DNA of 64,000 nt. Source: Cyclobacteriaceae bacterium. GTDB lineage: Bacteria; Bacteroidota; Bacteroidia; Cytophagales; Cyclobacteriaceae. Below, piece after piece: positions 19,301-26,520 of the stretch. The translations under genes were made by a program, and so were the position numbers. The notes under the pieces are model-generated. The model did not search any database, was not told where the DNA came from, and saw nothing but the letters and a program-made list of their open reading frames with translations. The DNA lies in contig BPHC01000011.1 in the NCBI GenBank assembly GCA_026003355.1, forward strand, positions 1-64,000. Reading direction: 5' to 3'. The first letter of the stretch is position 1. Every line of letters begins with the position of its first letter.

Positions 19301-19519
19301 GAAAGCATGCAATTGCACAAAGGCCAAGTTTACGGCCCGGTATTTCCGGCAGCTCCCACCCACAAACCCTTCACCGAATTATCAGCCCTCGAGCGGGCTG
19401 TGATTTTTAAAATTAACCTGCCCGACTTTTATCAGGTAATCGCCAATCACCACGAAATGGTAGAAGCTCTCATTGAAAACGTTACCTCTCCTCAACCCGA
19501 CTTAAACCATACAACATGA
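16343..19519 (+). CDS. Npt-type nucleotide transporter fused to HEAT repeats and a cNMP-binding-like domain
   Basis: First gene of a six-gene operon. The start is a GTG at 16343, after about 240 bases with no gene and no clear promoter. The 1058-residue protein begins with about 12 membrane segments (residues 20-440) that resemble the Npt1/Npt2 ATP/ADP antiporter family (for example LEPGEEGRVALLLLMSFFMG and QLAPFSLIVLLVFWGSFNRLF). A soluble region follows: HEAT-like repeats at about 550-880 (RLLRKINSPESIFTLLELLR, DYRVRSEAIVTARKV, HPLYGHQAASALIEAGEAAL). The C-terminal domain at about 965-1050 looks like a degenerate cyclic-nucleotide-binding fold (LHKGQVYGPVFP, RAVIFKINLPDFYQVI), but the phosphate-binding Arg motif is not evident. 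It overlaps the next gene by 4 bases. Whether it transports nucleotides or has become a receptor is open. Confidence 0.75.
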   Translation: MIKRFFTRVFDLEPGEEGRVALLLLMSFFMGAFLATFSVAAQTLFLNNHDAITDLPLAFAVSGAFGMVATLVFNTLQLRIPFRLLGILSLLTITAITALIEFGDELTGRDDLIYYFGFTQLAPFSLIVLLVFWGSFNRLFNVRQHKRLFGSVDQGMLIASLISFFAIPIVLPLLKSLESLYTISLISVGVFMLLFILLSFRYGGGQWQLAAEKQQNRKVSWAEFARNRYVLSLSLLVIVAMVVLKLVDYLFLNVSTQQFNENQLATFLSLFEATVVVFSFLFQTLAADRVIADYGLRVSILINPVVVGLFIAGAVGMGLAFGFTAGSPAFLFFFIMIAMGQLIVLSVKESIDEPVLKLYQLPIEQRIKIDVQGKLEGVVTGFAMVLAGGLIYLFNQFQFQNLLYTTAFTLPVVGLWYFVGNRIYRHYRKTLQETLVQNKSMVAGHIEHEYTVDKVLEKEVNSPAVNRVLYGLKLMEQLEPALFENTLIQLTGSNHPVISEYAKERIKALALEWNPETDTQLNQLVQGALHSAEDTNVLSVPSERLTRLSKSVKPADRILAARLLRKINSPESIFTLLELLRDPDYRVRSEAIVTARKVKRPETFQALIDMLLHPLYGHQAASALIEAGEAALPALETAFHRSGQSDQVMFRIVQIMGRIGGPKALELLWQKADYPDKRIVRQILYSLRYINYQAKGRQAQQVMDLLDAEIGKTLWNLAALHELPNLPVYRLLREALIEEINGNYQQLTVLLSILYDPEAVQLVRENIQSGDPNGIAYALELMDLFVDPELKPKLFPLFDDISMNNKLEKLQIYYPREKYNPIQVINYILNRDFNQNNRWTKACAIYTAAQIPGFRVSRGLIAQMFNQDKLLQEAAAWVIYNKDRSAYQTVSQRLPVRDKKFLDLAIQNNQLTDGLNDGFFLGIEIILFMRKLPCFKNIPGVLLADLYDKTITFDLQPKDKISWVNDLYTPVLICAHGAAECRNAEGESMQLHKGQVYGPVFPAAPTHKPFTELSALERAVIFKINLPDFYQVIANHHEMVEALIENVTSPQPDLNHTT

Positions 19520-20949
19520 CTTTTGAAATTGATGTACTGATTCTTTTTGCACAAACCGACAATACCCCCCAAAACGGGGAATGGGTTACCCAGTTCAAAA
19601 AATTCCTGGATGTTATGCTCAACCAGGTACTGGGCGAAAAGCTGAACATTCAGCTCAAATCAGAAACCGATAACATGATTGCCCCCCGCCTGGATAACGT
19701 GGCGGTAACTGTACCTGTACTTTCAGACAACTTCATCCGTTCCGGCCAGTGCCTGGATAACCTGGAAGCATTTATCAGGGAGTCGGAAAAACAAAATTCT
19801 CCGTACAACCGCATTTTTAAAGTATTTAAAACTGCCCTCGGCTGGAGCGAACAACCTCCGCGCATACGCGAACTGATAGGCTATGAGATGTATCAGATAG
19901 ACAACGACACGGGCGAAGTACGCGAATACTCCGATTACTTCAGCTCAGAGGCCGAACGGCAGTATTGGATGAAGATGGTAGACTTGGCCTATGATATTTA
20001 TGACACCCTGCTTGCGCTGAGAGGACAGGAAAAACCTGAAGTAAAAAAAATGTACGGCCGCAAAATCATTTATCTGGCCGAAACCGGCCACGACCTTACC
20101 GTACAACGCAACATCATTAAGCGCGAACTGCAGCGCCTCGGCTTCATGGTGCTGCCAGCCAAAACGCTCCCCCTGGAATACCGCGAGTTTGAACGCATAG
20201 TACGCCAAAACCTCGAAGAGGCCGACCTCTCCATACACCTTATCGGCAGCGCCTATGGCGAAATACCCGAAGGCTCCGACCGCTCCACAGCAGACCTGCA
20301 AAACCAGCTTGCTGCCGAAAAAAGCGCCCGCGTGGGCAAAACAAACTTTCCCCGGCTCATCTGGATCTCCCCATTGCTTACCAACGTAAGCGAACGCCAG
20401 CGCGCCTTTATTGACACCCTCAAACGCGATATAGCCCTTCAGGAAGGAGCCGAAATTCTGCAAACACCCCTGGAAGATTTTAAAAACATTATCCGCGAAG
20501 AACTAACGGTAAAAGCCGAACAACCCGCAGCCGAATTTTCGGGCGGCAAAAGCATTTACCTGGTGCACGATAAAATGGACCGCGAAGAAGTATTGCCGGT
20601 AATTGAAACCCTCGAAAAAAAAGGATTCCGGGTGCTTACCCCCGATTTTGAAAGCGACCTGATGAAAGTCCGTAACCGGCACATCAGCAACCTGCGCACC
20701 TTTGATGTAGCCATTGTGTACAAAGGAAAAGTTAACGACCAGTGGGTACGTATGAAGGTTCTTGACCTGCTTAAAGCACCCGGCCTGGGTCGAAGCAAAC
20801 CCATTAAAGGCAAGGCTGTATTAACAAGAACAGGTGCTTCGGTAAATCTGGAGGCGTTTAAAAATCACAACATAAGAATTTTGGAAACCGACCCGGCTTC
20901 AGCACCCGAAATGGTTTTAAAAATCCTGAATGAGTTTGAAATAGCGTAA
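19516..20949 (+). CDS. Protein with three TIR-like / DUF4062-like Rossmann segments
   Basis: This 477-residue soluble protein has three alpha/beta segments. The first (about 1-95) follows a bacterial TIR layout: IDVLILFAQTDN, WVTQFKKFLDVML, then VTVPVLSDNFIRSGQCLDNLE. In active TIR NADases the CxxE glutamate follows the Cys, but here that position is Asn82 after Cys79, so activity is doubtful. The second (about 180-290; KIIYLAETGHDLTVQRNIIK, ADLSIHLIGSAYGEIPEG) resembles DUF4062-like or TIR-like domains found beside STAND NTPases. The third (about 345-475; SIYLVHDKMDREEVLPVIE, FDVAIVYKGKVNDQW) is a further TIR-like fold. It overlaps the transporter gene by 4 bases and lies 17 bases before the STAND NTPase gene, so it is probably the NTPase's signalling partner. 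Confidence 0.65.
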   Translation: MTFEIDVLILFAQTDNTPQNGEWVTQFKKFLDVMLNQVLGEKLNIQLKSETDNMIAPRLDNVAVTVPVLSDNFIRSGQCLDNLEAFIRESEKQNSPYNRIFKVFKTALGWSEQPPRIRELIGYEMYQIDNDTGEVREYSDYFSSEAERQYWMKMVDLAYDIYDTLLALRGQEKPEVKKMYGRKIIYLAETGHDLTVQRNIIKRELQRLGFMVLPAKTLPLEYREFERIVRQNLEEADLSIHLIGSAYGEIPEGSDRSTADLQNQLAAEKSARVGKTNFPRLIWISPLLTNVSERQRAFIDTLKRDIALQEGAEILQTPLEDFKNIIREELTVKAEQPAAEFSGGKSIYLVHDKMDREEVLPVIETLEKKGFRVLTPDFESDLMKVRNRHISNLRTFDVAIVYKGKVNDQWVRMKVLDLLKAPGLGRSKPIKGKAVLTRTGASVNLEAFKNHNIRILETDPASAPEMVLKILNEFEIA

Positions 20950-20966
20950 CTCAACAACCCGGCAAT

Positions 20967-23900
20967 ATGAATGCTGAACATTCAGTTCAAACTGCAACAT
21001 TAAACCCGTTTCCGGGACTACGGCCCTTTCAAATTGAAGAAAGTCACCTCTTCTTTGGCAGGGAAGGCCAAACCGATGAAGTGCTGCTTAAACTGTCGCG
21101 GCACCGGTTTGTGGGTGTTATCGGCCCTTCGGGCAGCGGTAAATCATCATTCATATACTGCGGTGTTTTACCCATTCTATACGGGGGCTTCCTTACCGAC
21201 ACCAGCCCCGACTGGCAGGTGGTGGTAACCCGGCCAGGTGGCGGACCCATTGAAAACCTGGCTGAATCGTTGCTAAAACAACAACCCGACTACCTGAATG
21301 CCGATGCAGACGAACAAAAAATAAAACGAACCATATTCACCACGCTGCTGCGAAGCAGCTCCCTCGGACTGGTGGAAGCCATAATCCAGTCGCGTAAATC
21401 GGATGAAACAAATACCCTAATTCTTGTAGACCAGTTCGAAGAACTTTTCCGCTTTAAAGACACCACCAACCCCAATTCGGTAAACGAAACACTGGCTTTC
21501 GTTAACCTGCTCATCGAAGCCATTAACTATCCTGACGCCCCCATATACGTAGCCATTACCATGCGCTCGGACTTTATAGGCGAGTGCGCCCAGTTTCCGG
21601 AACTTACCCGAAAAATAAACGACAGCCACTACCTTATCCCACAGCTTACCCGCGAACAAAAACGCAAGGCCATTGAAGGACCCGTGGCCGTTGGCGGTGC
21701 CACCATAACACCCCGATTGGTTCAAAGACTGCTGAACGACCTGGGCGATAACCCCGACCAGCTGCCCATTCTGCAACACGCGCTGATGCGAACCTGGAAC
21801 TACTGGGCCGCTTACCGCGATCACGAAGACGAACCCCTGGACCTTAAACACTACGAAGCCATTGGCACCATGCGCGAAGCGTTGAGCATGCATGCCAACG
21901 AGGCTTACGATGAACTTACCGAAGAACAACAGCATATCTGCGAGGTAATGTTCAAAGCCATTACCGAAAAACGTGGCGAGAACTTTGGCATACGCCGGCC
22001 CACCCGCCTGGCCGAAATTGCCGCCATTGCCGGCTGCCCCGAAGACGAGCTGATTGACGTCATTGAAAAATTCCGCGAACCCGGCCGAAGCCTGCTAACC
22101 CCCGCCTACCCCGCCCCGCTCAACGGCCGGTCCATCATCGACATCTCGCACGAAAGCCTTATGCGCATCTGGACCCGGCTTAAAAACTGGGTTGACGATG
22201 AAGCCGATGCCGTGCAAATGTATCTTCGCCTGGCCGAAGCGGCATCCATGTACCAGGTAGGCAAGGCCGGACTGTGGCGCCCCCCCGATCTGCAACTGGC
22301 ACTCAACTGGCAGGCCAAGCACAAACCCACCCTCATCTGGGCCCAGCGCTACCACCCGGCATTTGAACGAACCATGATATTCCTTGAGTATTCGCGCAAG
22401 GAATACGAAACCGAACAACGTATCCGCGAGCTGGAGCAAAAGCGCAAGCTGCAGCGCATACGCCGCACCGCCATCGTATTTGCCACACTTACCATCGTTG
22501 CCCTTTTGTTTCTGGTTTATGCCTTCATGCAGAAAGCCATTGCCGATGAAAACTACCGGCTGGCTGAAGCAAGACGAGTAGAAGCCGAAGGCCTGCGCCG
22601 GCAGGCTGAAGCCGCACGCGACTCGGCCCGCCTGGAACGCGATAACGCCATAGCTGCCCGCCTGGCCGAGGAAGAACAACGCAAACGTGCAGAAACCAAC
22701 CAGCGCCTGGCCGAACAAAATGCCGAAGAAGCCAGAAGGCAAACCGAAGAGGCAAACCGCCAGCGCCTGCGCGCACAGGAAAACGAACGACAGGCCAAAA
22801 TAAACGAAAACCGCGCCCTCGAACAGGAAAAGCTGGCAAAAGAGAATGCTGCCGAAGCCATGCGCCAGCGTTACCTGGCACAGGCACGCGCCATGGCGCT
22901 CAAATCACTCGAACTGGACAGCGATCCCCAACTGGAGGGCTTGCTCGCCCAGCAAGCCTACAATTTTAATACCACCTACGGAGGCGAACGCTACGACAAC
23001 GACATCTACAACGGTCTGTTTTATGCCCTGCGCAACTTTAATCATCCGCTCACCGAAAGCCTTAAAGGCCACGAATACGGAGCAGCCCGGGCACTGGTTA
23101 CCCGCATGAAGGATGGCACCATTTATTCGGGCGGGAGCGATGGAAAAATAATCAGATGGATACTTCAAAACGACCAGTGGAAAGGAACCGAACTGGTTGG
23201 CATGCGCTCAGATTATCAGGTGTATGCCATTGACCTCAGCCCGGATGAAAACCAACTGGTGGCCGCCGGATTGAATTATGCCAGTGATGCAAACAACTAT
23301 ATAGAACTGTACGATTTAAATAATATGCGCAACCCAAAGAAAATTCCGGGCTTCAGTAAGGCCGTGGAAAGCATCCTGTTCACTACCGATGGCCGGGGCA
23401 TCTATGCACGCGATAACGGAGGACGCAGCATAAAATACTCCGATTTTACCTCAACCAGAACAGTTATCACACCGCCTGTTAAAATCAACGCCATTGCACT
23501 GAACACCAGCGGAACGCACCTGGCCGGCGCCGGAGATAACGGAACCCTGTACATATGGGATCTTACCCGCAACTACGCAGTAACCGAAATTAAAACAGGC
23601 AATGCGGCCCTCACCGCCCTTTCCTGGTATCCTGGTGCCGACCAGCTTATTGTGGGCAATGCCAGCGGGCTGCTGCGTATTGTGCGCAATGGTGTGGTTA
23701 TTCGTACCCTTTCCGGACACAGGGGACCTATAGAGCAAATAAAATTTAACCATAAGGCAACCTTCTTTGCATCAGCCAGCAAAGACAAAACCGTTCGCCT
23801 GTGGCAGGTTAACCAACTAACCGTACCACCCATTGAAATGCGCGACCACCTGGACTGGGTATGGAGCCTGGCATTTTCGCCCGATGACGAACAGATTATG

Positions 23901-24113
23901 GTTGGCCTGCACAGCGCACAGCAAACCATACGGCAAAGTCAGCTCCAAAACGAAGAAAGTATTCGCGCCTACCCTACCGTGGTAGAACGCATGGCCAATA
24001 TACTGTGCAACAATGCATTTATTAACCGCAACATGAGTGCGGAAGAATGGAGCCTGTACAGCGGTGGACTGAAGTACGAAAAAACCTGTCCGAATTATCC
24101 GGCTAACCAATAA
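20967..24113 (+). CDS. Membrane-anchored STAND NTPase with coiled coil and WD40 repeats
   Basis: This 1048-residue protein starts with the nSTAND1 signature NPFPGLRPFQIEESHLFFGR. Walker A is GPSGSGKSS (about 53-61), Walker B is TLILVDQFEELF (about 150-160), and TMRSDFIGECAQFP follows as in STAND ATPases. After a helical region comes RIRR and one membrane segment at about 501-521 (TAIVFATLTIVALLFLVYAF). Positive-inside charge puts the NTPase in the cytoplasm and the rest outside. A long Arg/Glu/Ala coiled coil (about 525-660) precedes WD40-like blades (GHEYGAARALVTRM, SGTHLAGAGDNGTLYIWDL, GHRGPIEQIKFNHKATFFAS, SKDKTVRLWQV, DHLDWVWSLAFSPDDEQI). STAND proteins act as ligand-triggered oligomeric switches. 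Gaps to the neighbours are 17 and 7 bases. Confidence 0.88.
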   Translation: MNAEHSVQTATLNPFPGLRPFQIEESHLFFGREGQTDEVLLKLSRHRFVGVIGPSGSGKSSFIYCGVLPILYGGFLTDTSPDWQVVVTRPGGGPIENLAESLLKQQPDYLNADADEQKIKRTIFTTLLRSSSLGLVEAIIQSRKSDETNTLILVDQFEELFRFKDTTNPNSVNETLAFVNLLIEAINYPDAPIYVAITMRSDFIGECAQFPELTRKINDSHYLIPQLTREQKRKAIEGPVAVGGATITPRLVQRLLNDLGDNPDQLPILQHALMRTWNYWAAYRDHEDEPLDLKHYEAIGTMREALSMHANEAYDELTEEQQHICEVMFKAITEKRGENFGIRRPTRLAEIAAIAGCPEDELIDVIEKFREPGRSLLTPAYPAPLNGRSIIDISHESLMRIWTRLKNWVDDEADAVQMYLRLAEAASMYQVGKAGLWRPPDLQLALNWQAKHKPTLIWAQRYHPAFERTMIFLEYSRKEYETEQRIRELEQKRKLQRIRRTAIVFATLTIVALLFLVYAFMQKAIADENYRLAEARRVEAEGLRRQAEAARDSARLERDNAIAARLAEEEQRKRAETNQRLAEQNAEEARRQTEEANRQRLRAQENERQAKINENRALEQEKLAKENAAEAMRQRYLAQARAMALKSLELDSDPQLEGLLAQQAYNFNTTYGGERYDNDIYNGLFYALRNFNHPLTESLKGHEYGAARALVTRMKDGTIYSGGSDGKIIRWILQNDQWKGTELVGMRSDYQVYAIDLSPDENQLVAAGLNYASDANNYIELYDLNNMRNPKKIPGFSKAVESILFTTDGRGIYARDNGGRSIKYSDFTSTRTVITPPVKINAIALNTSGTHLAGAGDNGTLYIWDLTRNYAVTEIKTGNAALTALSWYPGADQLIVGNASGLLRIVRNGVVIRTLSGHRGPIEQIKFNHKATFFASASKDKTVRLWQVNQLTVPPIEMRDHLDWVWSLAFSPDDEQIMVGLHSAQQTIRQSQLQNEESIRAYPTVVERMANILCNNAFINRNMSAEEWSLYSGGLKYEKTCPNYPANQ

Positions 24114-24120
24114 CATCGGC

Positions 24121-25188
24121 ATGAAACACATTTACTACCTGTTACCCGTTTACCTTGCAACCTTTGCCCTCCAGACCCTTGCACAGGACTGCCCCCAGGC
24201 CCTGCGCCTTGCCCGCGCCATCTACGACCAGGGCCGCCTGCAGGAAGTAGAAACCTACCTGCAACCTTGCTTTACCGGCAAAAGTGCCGATGGTCAGAAA
24301 GCCCTTATGGTAGAAGCCTACAAGCTGTTGTGCCTTAGCCACATTTACCTGGAAGAACCCGAAAAGGCCGATGCCGACATGCTGAACATAAAGAAAACCG
24401 ACCCCTACTACCGTCCCAACGAAGGCGTTGACCCGGCCGAATATGTGGCCCTGTATAAAACCTTTCGCGAAGCACCCATCTTCCGCTATGGCGGGCGAAT
24501 AGGCCTTAACGCAGCCCGCCCCTCGGTGCAATCGCTTAATACAGCCGTGCAACTTGCCGAAGACAGCAAGTACGGCTACGGCTTCTCGTTTGTCTTTGGG
24601 TTTGGCATAGACCTGCCCCTTACCAGTTTATTAACCCTGCATGGCGAGTTGCTGTACAACCCCTGGCAGTTCGCGCTTACTGAAAAGGTACTGATAAACG
24701 ACCCCTATACCGGACAACAGCGGTTAAACGAGTTTCAGGGTACCGAAAACCAAAACTGGATAAGTATGCCGGTTCAGGTTGAATATACACTTTTTAACTC
24801 ATCGCAATCCATTTCACGCCACAGCCCGTTTGTGGCAGCAGGCATAAATACAGGTTATTTGCTTAATGCAAACATCACAGCCGAGCGGCAACGCGAGGGG
24901 CAGTCAACTGTTCCGGAAGCAAACATTGAAATAAACCGCAACCGCCTGAACCTGGGCCTTGTGCTTTCGGCCGGCATAAAACCGAAGCTGGGAAGCGGAA
25001 AGCTGGTGGTCGAGTTTAGGTACACCTATGGCTTAACCCCGGTAACCTCACAGGAAAAAGCCTTCGCCAACCAGCAGCTGCTGGCCGACTACTATTATGC
25101 CGATCCGATCTTCACGGTTCAGGCCTTTGCTTTTTCGGTGTCATATCTGCAGGAAAAATTTTCGCCTAAAAAAATTACAAAAAGGTAA
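24121..25188 (+). CDS. Outer membrane protein with N-terminal TPR-like region and C-terminal beta-barrel
   Basis: The 355-residue product has a signal peptide (MKHIYYLLPVYLATFALQTLAQ) and then a helical TPR-like part (about 25-125; ALRLARAIYDQGRLQEVETYL, YKLLCLSHIYLEEPEKADADM). The remainder (about 125-355) alternates polar and aromatic residues as in small outer membrane barrels of the PorT/OmpW-like kind (GGRIGLNAARPSVQ, YGYGFSFVFGFGIDLP, GKLVVEFRYTYGLTPV, AFAFSVSYLQEKF). It sits between the STAND NTPase and the lipoprotein with almost no spacing. It may form the outer membrane port or anchor of the proposed envelope-spanning complex. No named family is certain. Confidence 0.68.
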   Translation: MKHIYYLLPVYLATFALQTLAQDCPQALRLARAIYDQGRLQEVETYLQPCFTGKSADGQKALMVEAYKLLCLSHIYLEEPEKADADMLNIKKTDPYYRPNEGVDPAEYVALYKTFREAPIFRYGGRIGLNAARPSVQSLNTAVQLAEDSKYGYGFSFVFGFGIDLPLTSLLTLHGELLYNPWQFALTEKVLINDPYTGQQRLNEFQGTENQNWISMPVQVEYTLFNSSQSISRHSPFVAAGINTGYLLNANITAERQREGQSTVPEANIEINRNRLNLGLVLSAGIKPKLGSGKLVVEFRYTYGLTPVTSQEKAFANQQLLADYYYADPIFTVQAFAFSVSYLQEKFSPKKITKR

Positions 25189-26516
25189 TGCTAAAAAATC
25201 TGCTCTGGTTACTAGCGTTTGCGGTATGCGCCTGCACAAACCTGGAAAACGGGCGTCCATCTAACCGTACAACCTTTGTTCGCTTTTACGAAGGTCCCTA
25301 CAACCTCACAGCTTCAGCCCTGGAAACAACTCCTTCGGGTTATGTTATATTAGGCAATATATCCGTTTCCCTGCCCGATACTTCTTTTGTAGAGGCCGCT
25401 CTGCTGGATATTGATTTTGCCGGTACCCTTAACGGAGATATACATTATTACCCGGGCGGCTCCGGAAAATCGTTCAAACCCATTTACAACCTTGGCGGAT
25501 TGACGGGCTTTGTTGTAGTAGGCGACAGCGTATTTACCGACCCCTTTGCCGAGCAGGCCGGTAACGTTGAAATTATCTCCATGCGGCTGCTTGTAGTTGA
25601 TGCTTCATTTAATGCAGTCGGCAACTTTTATCTGTCTGATAACACGTCAACCGGAAACCAGGTACGTACTGATTTTACAGGCGAGGCAGTGGGCGTTAAC
25701 GAAGATGGAAGAATTGTGGTACTTGGCACGCGCAAGGCCAACCTCGCTAGCCCCGCAGAGCCCTTTCTGCTGGGTATTTCCCCCGACTTTTCCTCAAACT
25801 GGTACTTACCCTATAACCTTATACCCGGACGCACCGGCATAAACGGTAAAAGCGTTTACTATATTGATAACCGCATTTACTGGACACGCGCCATCACAGA
25901 AGTGCAAGGCGAGTTTATAAACAGCTGGATAAGCCTGCCGGTGGCCGAAGAAAACTCGGCATTTCTGAATGACAACGCCCTGGGTGAATATGCCGAGGGC
26001 GGCCAATACTTTTTAAGCGAAGACTTGACCGTTGCCAGCAACCCGGCCTTCGGCTTTGGCCTTACCGGAACCTTCAGCAAAAGTACCGATGGCTCCAAAG
26101 CCAATATTTTCTTTGCCCGTGCATTTTCAAACGGCACCTTTGTGCCCGGCAGCCTGCGCTTCTTTGACATGAGCCTCTCGGCTGACGGTACCCCGCTGGC
26201 CGACAGTACCCAGTCGGTTGTTGTAGATGAAGGGCATGCCATTACCGCCACCCGCGACGGGGGCTTTGCAATAGCAGGCACCATTACCACGGTACCCGGC
26301 GTGCTTGGAAAGGGCGGCAAAGACATGGTTTTGCTTAAGCTCGATGCCGTAGGAAATCTCCAATGGTACCGGTTACATGGCGGCTCGGGCGATGATATAC
26401 CCGTAGCCATACGCGAAACACCCGATGGCCTGTTGATAGCCGGAACCCACACGTTGGGTAACTACTCAACCATATTCCTCATGAAAACCGATGCCAACGG
26501 TGAACTAAAACAGTGA
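25188..26516 (+). CDS. Lipoprotein with propeller-like repeats
   Basis: The start ATG shares a base with the previous stop (TAATG). The leader MLKNLLWLLAFAVCAC ends in a lipobox with Cys16, so this 442-residue protein is probably lipidated. Repeated segments of the DGGFAIAGT / DGLLIAGTH / EDGRIVVLGTR kind, with YGLQWYR-like strands (GNLQWYRLHGGSGDD), suggest a beta-propeller like those in many Bacteroidota surface proteins. No catalytic motif is seen. It lies between the barrel protein and the giant T9SS protein; a periplasmic or surface-exposed bridging role is possible but is inference. Confidence 0.68.
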   Translation: MLKNLLWLLAFAVCACTNLENGRPSNRTTFVRFYEGPYNLTASALETTPSGYVILGNISVSLPDTSFVEAALLDIDFAGTLNGDIHYYPGGSGKSFKPIYNLGGLTGFVVVGDSVFTDPFAEQAGNVEIISMRLLVVDASFNAVGNFYLSDNTSTGNQVRTDFTGEAVGVNEDGRIVVLGTRKANLASPAEPFLLGISPDFSSNWYLPYNLIPGRTGINGKSVYYIDNRIYWTRAITEVQGEFINSWISLPVAEENSAFLNDNALGEYAEGGQYFLSEDLTVASNPAFGFGLTGTFSKSTDGSKANIFFARAFSNGTFVPGSLRFFDMSLSADGTPLADSTQSVVVDEGHAITATRDGGFAIAGTITTVPGVLGKGGKDMVLLKLDAVGNLQWYRLHGGSGDDIPVAIRETPDGLLIAGTHTLGNYSTIFLMKTDANGELKQ

Positions 26517-26520
26517 GATT

